From NCBI RefSeq assembly GCF_022759505.1, contig NZ_CP094289.1, forward strand, positions 1,674,001 to 1,738,000: a stretch of 64,000 bases of DNA. The letters are read 5' to 3'. Under the pieces are notes generated by a model. That model was not told the origin of the DNA, did no database searches, and saw only the letters and a list, made by a program, of their open reading frames with translations. Position 1 is the stretch's first letter, and each line of letters starts with the position of its first letter. This DNA comes from Georgenia sp. TF02-10 (GTDB taxonomy: Bacteria; Actinomycetota; Actinomycetes; Actinomycetales; Actinomycetaceae). A program made the translations under genes and the position numbers. Of this stretch, positions 1 to 7,373 are shown piece by piece.

Positions 1-159
1 CAGAACCTCCTAAAGGAGGAAGGGGAGCAGGACCAGAAGTACATCGGGGACAAGCTCGGCCAGAAGTACTGGGGGCCCATGCGGTTCCGCCACGCGCTCA
101 AGGCCGGCGTGCAGCGCGGGGCGTTCCGCAAGGTCGGGCGCAACAGGTACGCCCTCTGA
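1..159 (+). CDS. C-terminal end of an unidentified protein (5' end outside window)
   Basis: An open frame runs from base 1 to a TGA at 157-159 and gives 52 residues. The piece is basic and rich in Lys, Gln and Arg (for example [12 protein letters not shown] followed by [13 protein letters not shown]). It could be the tail of a winged-helix or other nucleic-acid-binding domain, but that is a guess from composition. No family is recognised from this fragment. It is followed by a GC-rich hairpin and a repeat block before the ABC-F gene on the same strand. Confidence 0.6.
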   Translation, partial: QNLLKEEGEQDQKYIGDKLGQKYWGPMRFRHALKAGVQRGAFRKVGRNRYAL

Positions 160-184
160 ACCCTCGCGCGCCGAGTCCCCGGCA

Positions 185-213
185 GCGGCGGGCGTCCCGA
201 CGGTGCCCGCCGC
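185..213 (+). terminator. GC-rich hairpin after the partial gene
   Basis: Nine-base arms GCGGCGGGC (185-193) and GCCCGCCGC (205-213) are perfectly complementary around an 11-base loop, 25 bases after the stop codon. There is no T-tract, so this is a candidate terminator judged by position and stem only. Confidence 0.35.
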
Positions 214-260
214 CGCCCGGTGCGCGCCGCACATGGTTACCGGTGCCGCGGGTCAGGCCT

Positions 261-338
261 GCCCGCGCGCCGTGCCCGCGTGCTCTGCCCGCGTGCTCTG
301 CCCGCGCGCCGTGCCCGCGTGCTCTGCCCGCGCGCCCT
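261..338. repeat. Six tandem 13-bp repeats upstream of the ABC-F gene
   Basis: Six head-to-tail 13-mers start at 261, 274, 287, 300, 313 and 326. All begin GCCCGCG and end in CGCCGT, TGCTCT or CGCCCT. They fill much of the 324-base gap between the partial gene and the ABC-F start. No promoter could be assigned with confidence in this gap. Confidence 0.8.
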
Positions 339-483
339 GCTGCCCGGCGCCTGGCTCCGCTGGTCCGCCGGCGCCCCCGTACGGCGGTGTGACGAAATAG
401 AGCTATGGCCGGGCGAGGGGCGGCCGTAAACTGGAGCCTGCGCCGTCGCGCCCGCCCCCACCACCCTGCCGAGGTACACCCCT

Positions 484-2097
484 GTGATCACCGCCCACGA
501 CGTCTCCCTGCGCATCGGGGCCCGTGAGCTGCTCCACGGGGCCAGCTTCCGCATCGACGCCGGGATGCGGATCGGCCTGGTCGGCCGCAACGGCGCCGGC
601 AAGACCACCCTGACCAAGCTCCTCGCCGGCGAGGACGGGACCTCCGACGTCGTCCAGCACACCGGCCAGATCACCCGCACCGGCGAGATCGGCTACCTGC
701 CGCAGGACCCGCGCACCGGCGACCTGGACCAGCTGGCCCGGGACCGGGTCCTCTCCGCCCGCGGCATCGACACCCTGCAGCGCCGCATTCGCAAGGCCGA
801 GGAGCAGATGGCCACCGCCACCGGCGCCAAGCAGGCCAAGGCGATGGACAAGTACGTCCGCCTCGACGCCGAGTTCACCGCCTCCGGCGGCTGGGCCGCC
901 CAGGCCGAGGCCGCCCGCATCACCGCCGCGCTCGGCCTGCCCGGCCGGGTCCTCGACCAGCCCCTGCACACCCTCTCCGGCGGCCAGCGCCGGCGGGTCG
1001 AGCTCGCTCGGATCCTCTTCGCCGGGGCCGGCACCCTGCTGCTGGACGAGCCGACCAACCACCTCGACCACGACTCGATCCTCTGGCTGCGCGACTACCT
1101 CAAGACCTACCCGGGCGGCTTCGTCGTCATCAGCCACGACGTCGAGCTGCTGCGCGAGACCGTCACCCACGTGTGGCACCTCGACGCCAACCGTGCGGTG
1201 CTCGACGTGTACAGCATGGGCTGGGACGCCTACCTCAAGCAGCGCGAGGCTGACGAGCAGCGGCGCCGGCGGGAGCGGGCCAACGCCGAGAAGAAGGCCG
1301 GGCAGCTGATGGCCCAGGCGGACAAGATGCGCGCCAAGGCCACCAAGGCCGTGGCCGCGCAGAACATGGCCCGCCGTGCCGAGCGGATGCTCTCCGGCCT
1401 GGAGGAGACCCGCCGCGTCGACAAGGTCGCCCACCTGCGCTTCCCCGACCCCGCGCCGTGCGGGAAGACCCCGCTCATGGCCGAGGGGCTGAGCAAGTCC
1501 TATGGGTCGCTCGAGGTCTTCACCGGCGTGGACCTGGCCATCGACCGCGGGTCCCGGGTGGTCATCCTCGGCCTCAACGGCGCGGGCAAGACGACGCTGC
1601 TGCGCATCCTCGGCGGCGTGGAGCAGCCGGACACCGGCGCGGTGATCCCCGGCCACGGGCTCAAGGTCGGCTACTACGCCCAGGAGCACGAGACCCTCGA
1701 CCTGGACCGCACGGTTGTGGAGAACCTCCGCTCGGCCGCCCCGGACCTGGACGACACCGGGGTGCGCAGCGTCCTCGGCTCCTTCCTGTTCTCCGGGGAG
1801 GACGCCGACAAGCCCGCGCACGTCCTCTCCGGCGGGGAGAAGACCCGCCTGGCGCTGGCCGTCCTCGTGGTCTCCTCCGCCAACGTCCTGCTCCTGGACG
1901 AGCCGACGAACAACCTCGACCCGGCCAGCCGGGCGGAGATCCTCGCCGCGCTGCGCTCGTTCGCCGGCGCCGTCGTCCTGGTCACCCACGACGAGGGGGC
2001 GGTCGACGCCCTGCAGCCCGAGCGGGTCCTCCTCCTGCCCGAGGCGGACGAGGACCTGTGGCGCGAGGACTACCTCGAGCTGGTCACGCTCGCCTGA
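484..2097 (+). CDS. ABC-F family ATPase (ribosome-acting, two nucleotide-binding domains)
   Basis: This 537-residue protein has two ABC ATPase domains and no membrane segment, the layout of ABC-F proteins. These bind the ribosomal E site and act in translation or ribosome-targeting antibiotic resistance. Domain 1 has Walker A GRNGAGKT at residues 34-41, signature LSGGQ at 164-168 and LLLDEPTNHLD at about 185-195. A basic charged linker follows (about residues 250-300). Domain 2 has GLNGAGKT near 362, LSGGE near 448 and DEPTNNLD near 471. The GTG start is supported by GAGG at 471-474, nine bases upstream. Its 3' end overlaps the 3' end of the convergent SURF1 gene by 28 bases. The exact subclass (Ttd/EttA-like or resistance type) cannot be told by eye. 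Confidence 0.93.
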   Translation: MITAHDVSLRIGARELLHGASFRIDAGMRIGLVGRNGAGKTTLTKLLAGEDGTSDVVQHTGQITRTGEIGYLPQDPRTGDLDQLARDRVLSARGIDTLQRRIRKAEEQMATATGAKQAKAMDKYVRLDAEFTASGGWAAQAEAARITAALGLPGRVLDQPLHTLSGGQRRRVELARILFAGAGTLLLDEPTNHLDHDSILWLRDYLKTYPGGFVVISHDVELLRETVTHVWHLDANRAVLDVYSMGWDAYLKQREADEQRRRRERANAEKKAGQLMAQADKMRAKATKAVAAQNMARRAERMLSGLEETRRVDKVAHLRFPDPAPCGKTPLMAEGLSKSYGSLEVFTGVDLAIDRGSRVVILGLNGAGKTTLLRILGGVEQPDTGAVIPGHGLKVGYYAQEHETLDLDRTVVENLRSAAPDLDDTGVRSVLGSFLFSGEDADKPAHVLSGGEKTRLALAVLVVSSANVLLLDEPTNNLDPASRAEILAALRSFAGAVVLVTHDEGAVDALQPERVLLLPEADEDLWREDYLELVTLA

Positions 2098-3146
2098 CCC
2101 GGCAGGGCCGGCGGGTCCGGGCGGCCGGGTGGGTCCTCCGGCGCCGGGCCGGGCGGCGCGCCGTCGACGGCGGCCCGGCGCCGCGCGTCGCCAGCCTCGC
2201 CGTCGACGGCGGCCGGCCGCCGCCCGCCGTCGTCCCCGGTCCCGCCGGCCGTCCCGGGCCGCTGACCGCTCCCGCCTGCCCCGCCGCCGGCGTCGAGCTG
2301 GGCGTCGACCAGGGCGTCCTCCTCCGCCTCGGCGCTGCCCCGGGCCCGCGGCGCCGGGCCCCCCGCCTCCTCCGCCGCCTCCCGGCGGGCCAGCACCACC
2401 AGCGCGCCGACCGCGGCCACCGCGAAGAACCACCACTGCAGCGCGTAGGAGAAGTTCATCCCATAGTTGAACGAGGGCCGGCCGTACCCGCCCAGCCCGT
2501 CGGTGCCCGGCTGGCCCCCGGCCGCCACCACGTGCCCGTCCAGCACCGGCGCGCCGTCGAGGTCGGCCGACGGGCTCACCGCCGCGGCGCCGGCGAGCAC
2601 CTGCCCGGGCTCGAGGGTGTACACCTGCCCCGGCGGCGGGTCCCGGTCGAAGGGCTCCTCGGCCACCCGCAGCCGCCCGGTGAGCGTGACCTCCCCGGCC
2701 GGCGCGGGCGGCAGCTCGGCGCGGTCGGCCTCGGCGGCCTCGGCCGGCAGCCAGCCGCGGTCGACGACGACGAGCACCGGGCCGCCGTCGGCGTCGGCCA
2801 GGAACGGGGTGACCACGTGCACCGCCGGGTTCCCCCCGACGGGGCGGTTGCGCAGCAGCACGGTGGCGTCGGGCAGGTACCGGCCGGTCAGCGCCACCTG
2901 CTGCCACTCCTGCGCGGCGGTGACCGGCCCGGTGGGGGAGGGCAGCGCCGCCGCCAGCGGGCGGGCGGGCGCGTCGTAGACGGCCTCGACCTGCCGGGCG
3001 CTGGCGGAGCGGTCCTCGTAGCGGTGCCACTGCCAGCGGCCGAGGAAGACGCAGGCGACAGCGACGGCGAGCAGGACGGCCACCAGCCCCAGCCACCGGC
3101 GGGTGCACAGGAAGGCGTAGCGGCCGGCCGCGGGCGGTGCGCTCAC
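2070..3146 (-). CDS. SURF1 family cytochrome oxidase biogenesis protein
   Basis: This 358-residue protein has the SURF1 plan: a membrane segment at about residues 18-37 (WLGLVAVLLAVAVACVFLGRW), a large extracytoplasmic domain, and a second membrane segment near 235-254. Family-typical pieces are visible: GRYLPDATVLLRNRP, DRGWLP and the FNYGMNFSYALQWW block before the last helix. SURF1 proteins help assemble the aa3-type terminal oxidase. The C-terminal hundred residues are a low-complexity acidic/proline tail beyond the family domain. The GTG start at 3146 was chosen because it overlaps the upstream stop as GTGA and places the first helix near the N terminus. The longer open frame upstream has shadow-like composition. 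Confidence 0.88.
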   Translation of the reverse strand: MSAPPAAGRYAFLCTRRWLGLVAVLLAVAVACVFLGRWQWHRYEDRSASARQVEAVYDAPARPLAAALPSPTGPVTAAQEWQQVALTGRYLPDATVLLRNRPVGGNPAVHVVTPFLADADGGPVLVVVDRGWLPAEAAEADRAELPPAPAGEVTLTGRLRVAEEPFDRDPPPGQVYTLEPGQVLAGAAAVSPSADLDGAPVLDGHVVAAGGQPGTDGLGGYGRPSFNYGMNFSYALQWWFFAVAAVGALVVLARREAAEEAGGPAPRARGSAEAEEDALVDAQLDAGGGAGGSGQRPGTAGGTGDDGGRRPAAVDGEAGDARRRAAVDGAPPGPAPEDPPGRPDPPALPGQASVTSSR

Positions 3147-3382
3147 CCGTGCGTCTCGTCGAGGTCGGCCACGCCGATGACGTCCCGCCGGAAGGACCGG
3201 GCGGCGAGGAAGTCGGCGAGGTGCTGGCGGTGCTCGGGGCAGGCCAGCCAGACCTTGCGCCGGTCCGCGGTGTGCAGCCGCGGGTTGTTCCACAGCAGCG
3301 CGTGCACGGCGGGGTTCGGGCAGCCCTTGGCGCTGCAGCGCAGGTCGGCGGGGGCGGGATCCAGGGCCACGTCCAGGCTCAC
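3143..3382 (-). CDS. Small Cys-rich conserved actinobacterial protein
   Basis: This 79-residue protein carries a Cys-x4-Cys pair at residues 16 and 21 and a CPEH motif near 48-51, an arrangement that could bind zinc. Function is not known to me. It is wedged between the DUF3099 and SURF1 genes with GTGA overlaps at both ends (start 3382 over the DUF3099 stop, stop 3143 over the SURF1 start). The three genes are therefore probably translated as one coupled unit. The GTG start was chosen from that overlap. The very long open frame running further upstream (to 4204) crosses transposase debris and is not coding there. Confidence 0.75.
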   Translation of the reverse strand: MSLDVALDPAPADLRCSAKGCPNPAVHALLWNNPRLHTADRRKVWLACPEHRQHLADFLAARSFRRDVIGVADLDETHG

Positions 3383-3711
3383 CTGAGGTACTCCGTCTTC
3401 GGGTCGTAGGGCAGCTGGCGCTCGGGCGGGAGGGCGGCGGCCGTCGCGCCGTCGTGCAGCGCGGGGGCCCCGGTGGGGCGCTCGCGGCCGGCGTTGGCCA
3501 CCAGCACGGCCAGGGCCGGCAGGATGAGTGCCCCGGCCACGCAGACCCACTTCCAGGCCCCCGGCACCACGATGATCAGCAGGAAGCAGCCGGTGCGGAT
3601 GCCCATGGACACCAGGTAGCGGACCATCCGGTCGTGGACGTCCTCGGACAGCGCCCGCTGGACCGAGGTGATCGCATACACCTGCGACCCGCGGCCCCGC
3701 CGTGCCCTCAT
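3379..3711 (-). CDS. DUF3099 family membrane protein
   Basis: This 110-residue protein has two hydrophobic helices at about residues 34-75 (MGIRTGCFLLIIVVPGAW and VCVAGALILPALAVLV). They are flanked by an N-terminal YAITSVQRALSEDVHDRM motif typical of DUF3099, a small actinobacterial membrane protein of unknown role. The ATG at 3711 has GGAG a few bases upstream. It is the first gene of the coupled DUF3099 / Cys-rich / SURF1 unit, which suggests a link to respiratory membrane assembly (inference from context). The accessory island starts immediately upstream. Confidence 0.85.
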   Translation of the reverse strand: MRARRGRGSQVYAITSVQRALSEDVHDRMVRYLVSMGIRTGCFLLIIVVPGAWKWVCVAGALILPALAVLVANAGRERPTGAPALHDGATAAALPPERQLPYDPKTEYLR

Positions 3712-3754
3712 CGCTCCAGGCTACGCCGGGCCTGCCGTCCCAGGCCTGTCCAGG

Positions 3755-3767
3755 CACCTGCGGAAGG
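3755..3767. repeat. 13-bp direct repeat flanking transposase debris (copy 1)
   Basis: CACCTGCGGAAGG at 3755-3767 recurs exactly at 4381-4393. The two copies bracket the transposase remnants at 3926-4271. It may be a scar of insertion or recombination. It is longer than most target-site duplications. Confidence 0.5.
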
Positions 3768-3925
3768 TAACTGCTCAGCTGGTCTGTGGGGGTAGGGCGT
3801 GGCGGCTTGGCCTGCGGCGATGGGTGGGCACGGTGGGTGTTGGCCGGCATCCATTCCGGTGCTGGTGGCCGTGTCTTCCCCCTGGGCGGTCGTGATGGGG
3901 AGTCATTCGGCGTCCGAGCGCTCGT

Positions 3926-4046
3926 TTGCGCGCCGAGGTCGCTCGGCTGCGCGCGCAGCTGGCCGAGCGGGACCTGCTGATCGCGGCGCTGAGCGAGAAG
4001 ATCGCCGAGCTGGAAGGCCGGATCGGTCAGAATCCGCGGAACAGCC
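3926..4046 (+). pseudogene. N-terminal remnant of an IS66-type transposase
   Basis: The TTG-initiated frame reads as a heptad-rich helix (ARLRAQLAERDLLIAALSEK, then IAELEGRIGQN) followed by PRNSHRPPD. This matches the coiled-coil and RxNSxxPPS leader of IS66-family (TnpC-type) transposases. The similarity stops at about 4046, where sequence from a different transposase begins in another frame. Only about 40 codons of an original gene of roughly 500 codons remain. Confidence 0.6.
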
Positions 4047-4271
4047 ATCGCCCTCCTGATCCGCGTCATCGAGAACACCACCGGGGACACCTGGCGCAAC
4101 ACCCGCCCCGAGCTCGACCGCCTCCACCTGGTCACCCTGGCCACCCCCGAGGGCAAGGTCGCCCAGCGCACCACCCTCACCCCCGGCCAGAAGACTATCT
4201 TCAAGACCCTCGACCTGACCGAACCACGCCGGTTCTACGACTTCACCACCCCCAGCACCAACGCCCGCTAG
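4041..4271 (+). pseudogene. C-terminal remnant of an IS1634-like transposase
   Basis: In the frame of 4047 the sequence reads as about 74 coherent codons (LLIRVIENTTGDTWRNTRPEL ... LTEPRRFYDF) to a TAG at 4269-4271. The ending resembles the C terminus of IS1634-family transposases. That family assignment rests on memory of the motif and is moderate. There is no start codon and no catalytic core. The junction with the IS66-like fragment at 4041-4047 looks like one element inserted into, or recombined with, another. Confidence 0.5.
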
Positions 4272-4380
4272 ACCAGGGCGGCCCCCCGGGGCAGCCGAGC
4301 GTGTAGTAACACGCCCCACCCACGCCCCAGCGCCACCTTTCCGCACCACCACGCCAAAAACCGCCAACCCGTGTGCTCAC

Positions 4381-4393
4381 CACCTGCGGAAGG
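4381..4393. repeat. 13-bp direct repeat flanking transposase debris (copy 2)
   Basis: Exact second copy of CACCTGCGGAAGG (copy 1 at 3755-3767). Between here and the decayed ATPase gene at 4495 nothing recognisable is coded. Confidence 0.5.
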
Positions 4394-4494
4394 CCGGCCA
4401 GAACGCGTCACTAAGCCGCCGCCTCAGGCCGATTCCGCGCCACGGCCCTCCCGCCTAACTGAGTGGCATTGGCCCCCGGCGGTCTGCGCGGGCC

Positions 4495-5319
4495 TCAAAG
4501 CTCGGCGAGGTCGGTTGAAGCGCCGAGCGTTTCGATGAGTGGGTAGACGGTCGAGTCCCGGGGGAAGCGAGTCAGGAGCGTCGTTGAGCCGGAGATCAGT
4601 CCCTGCGTCGCTTCGTCAACCCGATCGTGGACGCCTCTGAGAGCGCTATTTACGTGATTGAACAGCGAGAGCACGGCGGGCACGTAAACGTATTCCAGGT
4701 CGTCGTCGACGTGAAAGTTCACCGCTGGCTATCGAAGATTGACATCCGAGTGAACGGGCCACGCCCTGCTCTCCCGCCCAGACCAGAGTCTTGGCGTCCG
4801 CCCCGACGATGTACTCGACCTTTGCGGACTGAAGCACATCCTCCTCAACCACGATGTCTCCAAGGATGGTGTCTGCGGTACGGCTGCCGGCGAGGGACTT
4901 GAAAATCCGCGAGTAGCCGGTCTTGCCCGTGCGGTTCTCTCCAAGCTGGATCGCCATCCCGGCGTGTGGCTCGATGACCGAGCCAGGAACGATCGCGTTG
5001 ACGCCGGTCACATCCGAGAAACTTTGTGACGACCAGCGGTAGTTCGGCATCGTCCTCTGTGGTGACCACCGCAAGCTCGGGTTCCTTGTCCAAGGCGCCG
5101 CTCGTCGAGGCCCTTCTCCTGGCGAAAGAGGGCATACACCGCATCGAGATCACCATCCGACAGCGCGAGGCCGGTGCTGAGTACATGCCAAACCACCGAC
5201 CGCACCCACTCGTCCTGCTGATTCGCCCATGCCGCGAGCACCTCCCGCGGCTCGGGTGCGCTTGCGCCATTCGGGGAATCCACAGTCCCCGGATCCTCCG
5301 CTTCCGCCCCAGTGCTCAC
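4495..5319 (-). pseudogene. Decayed, truncated AAA family ATPase gene at the end of the BREX operon
   Basis: The reading frame changes four times, each by a single base (near 5110, 5028, 4758 and 4722). Joined, the pieces form one protein N terminus: REVLAAWANQQDEWVRS, PELAVVTTEDDAEL, SDVTGVNAIVPG, a P-loop GENRTGKTGYSR, FTRMSIFDSQ and VNFHVDDDLEYVYV. It ends at ASTDLAEL. This is the start of the large SMC-like AAA ATPases found beside restriction and BREX genes (family assignment from motif recognition). The gene stops at about residue 270 where several hundred more residues would be expected, so Walker B and the signature region are gone. The ATG at 5319 overlaps the brxL stop as ATGA, so it was once translated as the last gene of the BREX operon. 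Transposase debris lies just beyond. Confidence 0.72.
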
Positions 5320-7373
5320 TCGTCGAGCGCCTTCACTAGGGCGTCCTGGGCGTCGCTGTAGAAGATGAAGGAGACCTTCGTGGCGACCTCGTCGCTGACG
5401 TCCAGGAGTTGACGGCGTGCGGACACTGGCAGCAGAAGGCCCGTCGCGCCCTTCTCCATCGCGTGCTCGGCGAGCTGCGCGGCGTTGAGCACAGTCTCGA
5501 CGCCACCGCCGAGCGAGAGGTTGCCGACGGCGATCAGACCACCGCGGACCGATCGCTGGAGCATCGCCGAGGCAAGCGCAAGAAGGATCGGGAGGCCGAG
5601 GCCGGCGCCGGTCCTGGCAGCGTCAAGCGCGCGGACCTGGGCGGTGAGGTTGTGTTCCCGCGGGTCGCGGTCGCCGACGAGCTGCCGCGCCTGGGCGATG
5701 AGGTTCTGATCGGCGACCTTGAAGCTCTCGCGAAGTGCGGCGGGCGCGGCCTGGTTGAGTAGCCCTCGCGCACCCGAGCCCGGTGTGTCGGCCGCCTCGA
5801 TCCGGTAGAGCCCCGGCCCGACGTCGCCGCTACCTTCGGAGATCGCCCACACTTGGCCCGGGGGCAGCGGGTCGAGGCCGATCGAGTCAGGGCTCGCCAA
5901 CTCAGGGGTGGACACGAACTGCTCGACGCCCTCACCGAGGCGGTAGCCGAACTGCGTGTTGCGGAACTCGGCTGCGCCGATACGGCGCTGCTGTTCCTTG
6001 ACGCGACGGCGGCACTCCAGGGCGATGCGCACCGCCCATTCGAGGTCCTCGTCGGAGATCGCGGCTTCGGCGTCGGGATACAGGAGCTTGAGCAGGCCAT
6101 CGACCGTCTTGTTGACGGCCGACAGGTCTCGGCCCGACAATGCGTCGGAGTAGTTGACCCGCCCCTGGATCGACGCGAGGCGCGACTGGTCACGAAGGCG
6201 CGACCAGCACTCGGAGAGGAAGTCGCTGACGAGTCCGAAGTGGTGCGTGAAGTACGTCGGGTTGAGCTTCGGGACGTCCCAGCCGGGCAGGTAGGCATGG
6301 ATGCGATCCATGAACGCGGTGTCGTCGCGCATCTCTGGCGGCAGGGGCGAGAGCAAATGTCCGATGCGCTGCTGGTGGGCGACGTCGACGTCGAAGTTGC
6401 CGACGAGCACGATCGAGCCGTCGGCGCGGATGGATTCACGGCCGCGGGAGAACTCGCCCGACTCCATGTAGCCCTTCATGATGTTGACGCCGTCTTTCTG
6501 GTCGAAAGAGACGCCCGAGACTTCGTCGAAGCACACGACGTCGTACTGGGCGACGAGGCCGCGCTGGCCGGTGGCGTTATTGACGAACATCCGGGCGACG
6601 GTCGCCTTGCCTCCCGAGATCAGGTGAGCGTACGGCGACACCTGCTGAAACAGGTGCGACTTACCGGTTCCGCGCGGTCCCAGTTCGACCATGTTGAAGT
6701 TCCGCTGCACGAACGGGACCATGCGAAGCAGCAGGACGTCCTGTTCGCGCTCGCTGAGCTGTCCGGGCTCGAAGCCCACCGACCGAAGCAGGAGATGCTT
6801 CCACTGTTCGGTCGTGAACCGTGAGCGGCCTTCGGCAAGACGCGAGAGCGAGTCGCGGGTCGACAACTGGATGGGGCGAAGCGAGCCGATAGCGAAGGGC
6901 TTGCCGTTGTTTTCCTCGGCGATCGCGGCGTCGTAGAACAGGTCGACCTCGGCATAGAAGCCGCCAGTGAGCATCCGCTCGTTATCGCGGACGACGCCGT
7001 CGTCGATTCGCACGTCGCGAAGCCCGAGGCTGGGCAGTTCGGCGACGTAGGCGTTCGACTTCGCGTCGAGGCGGGCCTTGACGAGGTCGATGAGCTTGAT
7101 GGTCATGCGCTCGCGGGCACGCGACTTGAACAGTTCCTCCTCGCCGGCCCGCACGGTGCGGTCGGCGAGGAGGCGTCGCACGACCTGGAGCCCCTCATCG
7201 ATCTCCTCGGGATCGGTCGTGGCGCAGTAACGGCCGATCAGGAACTCGCCCACATACGTTGGGACGGGATATGCGCCCTTGAACTGCTGGGCGAGATCCT
7301 TGCGGACGACGTACCCCTCGAACGCCGAGGCTGCGGTCTCGTCGATCTCGTCGATCATGATCGCCTCGGTCAT
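5316..7373 (-). CDS. brxL: BREX system Lon-like AAA+ protein BrxL
   Basis: This 685-residue protein matches BrxL, the hallmark of type 1 BREX. An N-terminal region is followed by an AAA+ core with Walker A GPRGTGKSH at about residues 230-238 and Walker B VVCFDEVSG at about 276-284. A C-terminal Lon-related domain occupies about 470-685 (GGLIAVGNLSLGGGVE, EKGATGLLLPVSARRQL). The stretch equivalent to the Lon nucleophile loop reads TGAGLGLPI with no serine, so peptidase activity is doubtful. Published work on BrxL describes DNA binding and MCM-like assembly. The gene starts inside the pglZ stop (ATGA) and its own stop overlaps the start of the decayed AAA ATPase. It is needed for phage restriction in characterised type 1 systems. 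Confidence 0.92.
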   Translation of the reverse strand: MTEAIMIDEIDETAASAFEGYVVRKDLAQQFKGAYPVPTYVGEFLIGRYCATTDPEEIDEGLQVVRRLLADRTVRAGEEELFKSRARERMTIKLIDLVKARLDAKSNAYVAELPSLGLRDVRIDDGVVRDNERMLTGGFYAEVDLFYDAAIAEENNGKPFAIGSLRPIQLSTRDSLSRLAEGRSRFTTEQWKHLLLRSVGFEPGQLSEREQDVLLLRMVPFVQRNFNMVELGPRGTGKSHLFQQVSPYAHLISGGKATVARMFVNNATGQRGLVAQYDVVCFDEVSGVSFDQKDGVNIMKGYMESGEFSRGRESIRADGSIVLVGNFDVDVAHQQRIGHLLSPLPPEMRDDTAFMDRIHAYLPGWDVPKLNPTYFTHHFGLVSDFLSECWSRLRDQSRLASIQGRVNYSDALSGRDLSAVNKTVDGLLKLLYPDAEAAISDEDLEWAVRIALECRRRVKEQQRRIGAAEFRNTQFGYRLGEGVEQFVSTPELASPDSIGLDPLPPGQVWAISEGSGDVGPGLYRIEAADTPGSGARGLLNQAAPAALRESFKVADQNLIAQARQLVGDRDPREHNLTAQVRALDAARTGAGLGLPILLALASAMLQRSVRGGLIAVGNLSLGGGVETVLNAAQLAEHAMEKGATGLLLPVSARRQLLDVSDEVATKVSFIFYSDAQDALVKALDE

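Noticed and set aside
403-3108. 901-codon open frame on the minus strand across the ABC-F and SURF1 genes
   Set aside because: It is antisense to a clear ABC-F gene and out of frame with SURF1; Arg/Gly/Ala-rich shadow composition and no domain.
3383-4204. Long 5' extension of the Cys-rich small protein frame
   Set aside because: It crosses the DUF3099 gene and transposase remnants; the real start is the coupled GTG at 3382.
4041-4306. Reading 3926-4306 as one intact gene
   Set aside because: After about 4046 the frame becomes Arg/Pro/His-rich shadow, while a different frame there encodes coherent transposase-like sequence.
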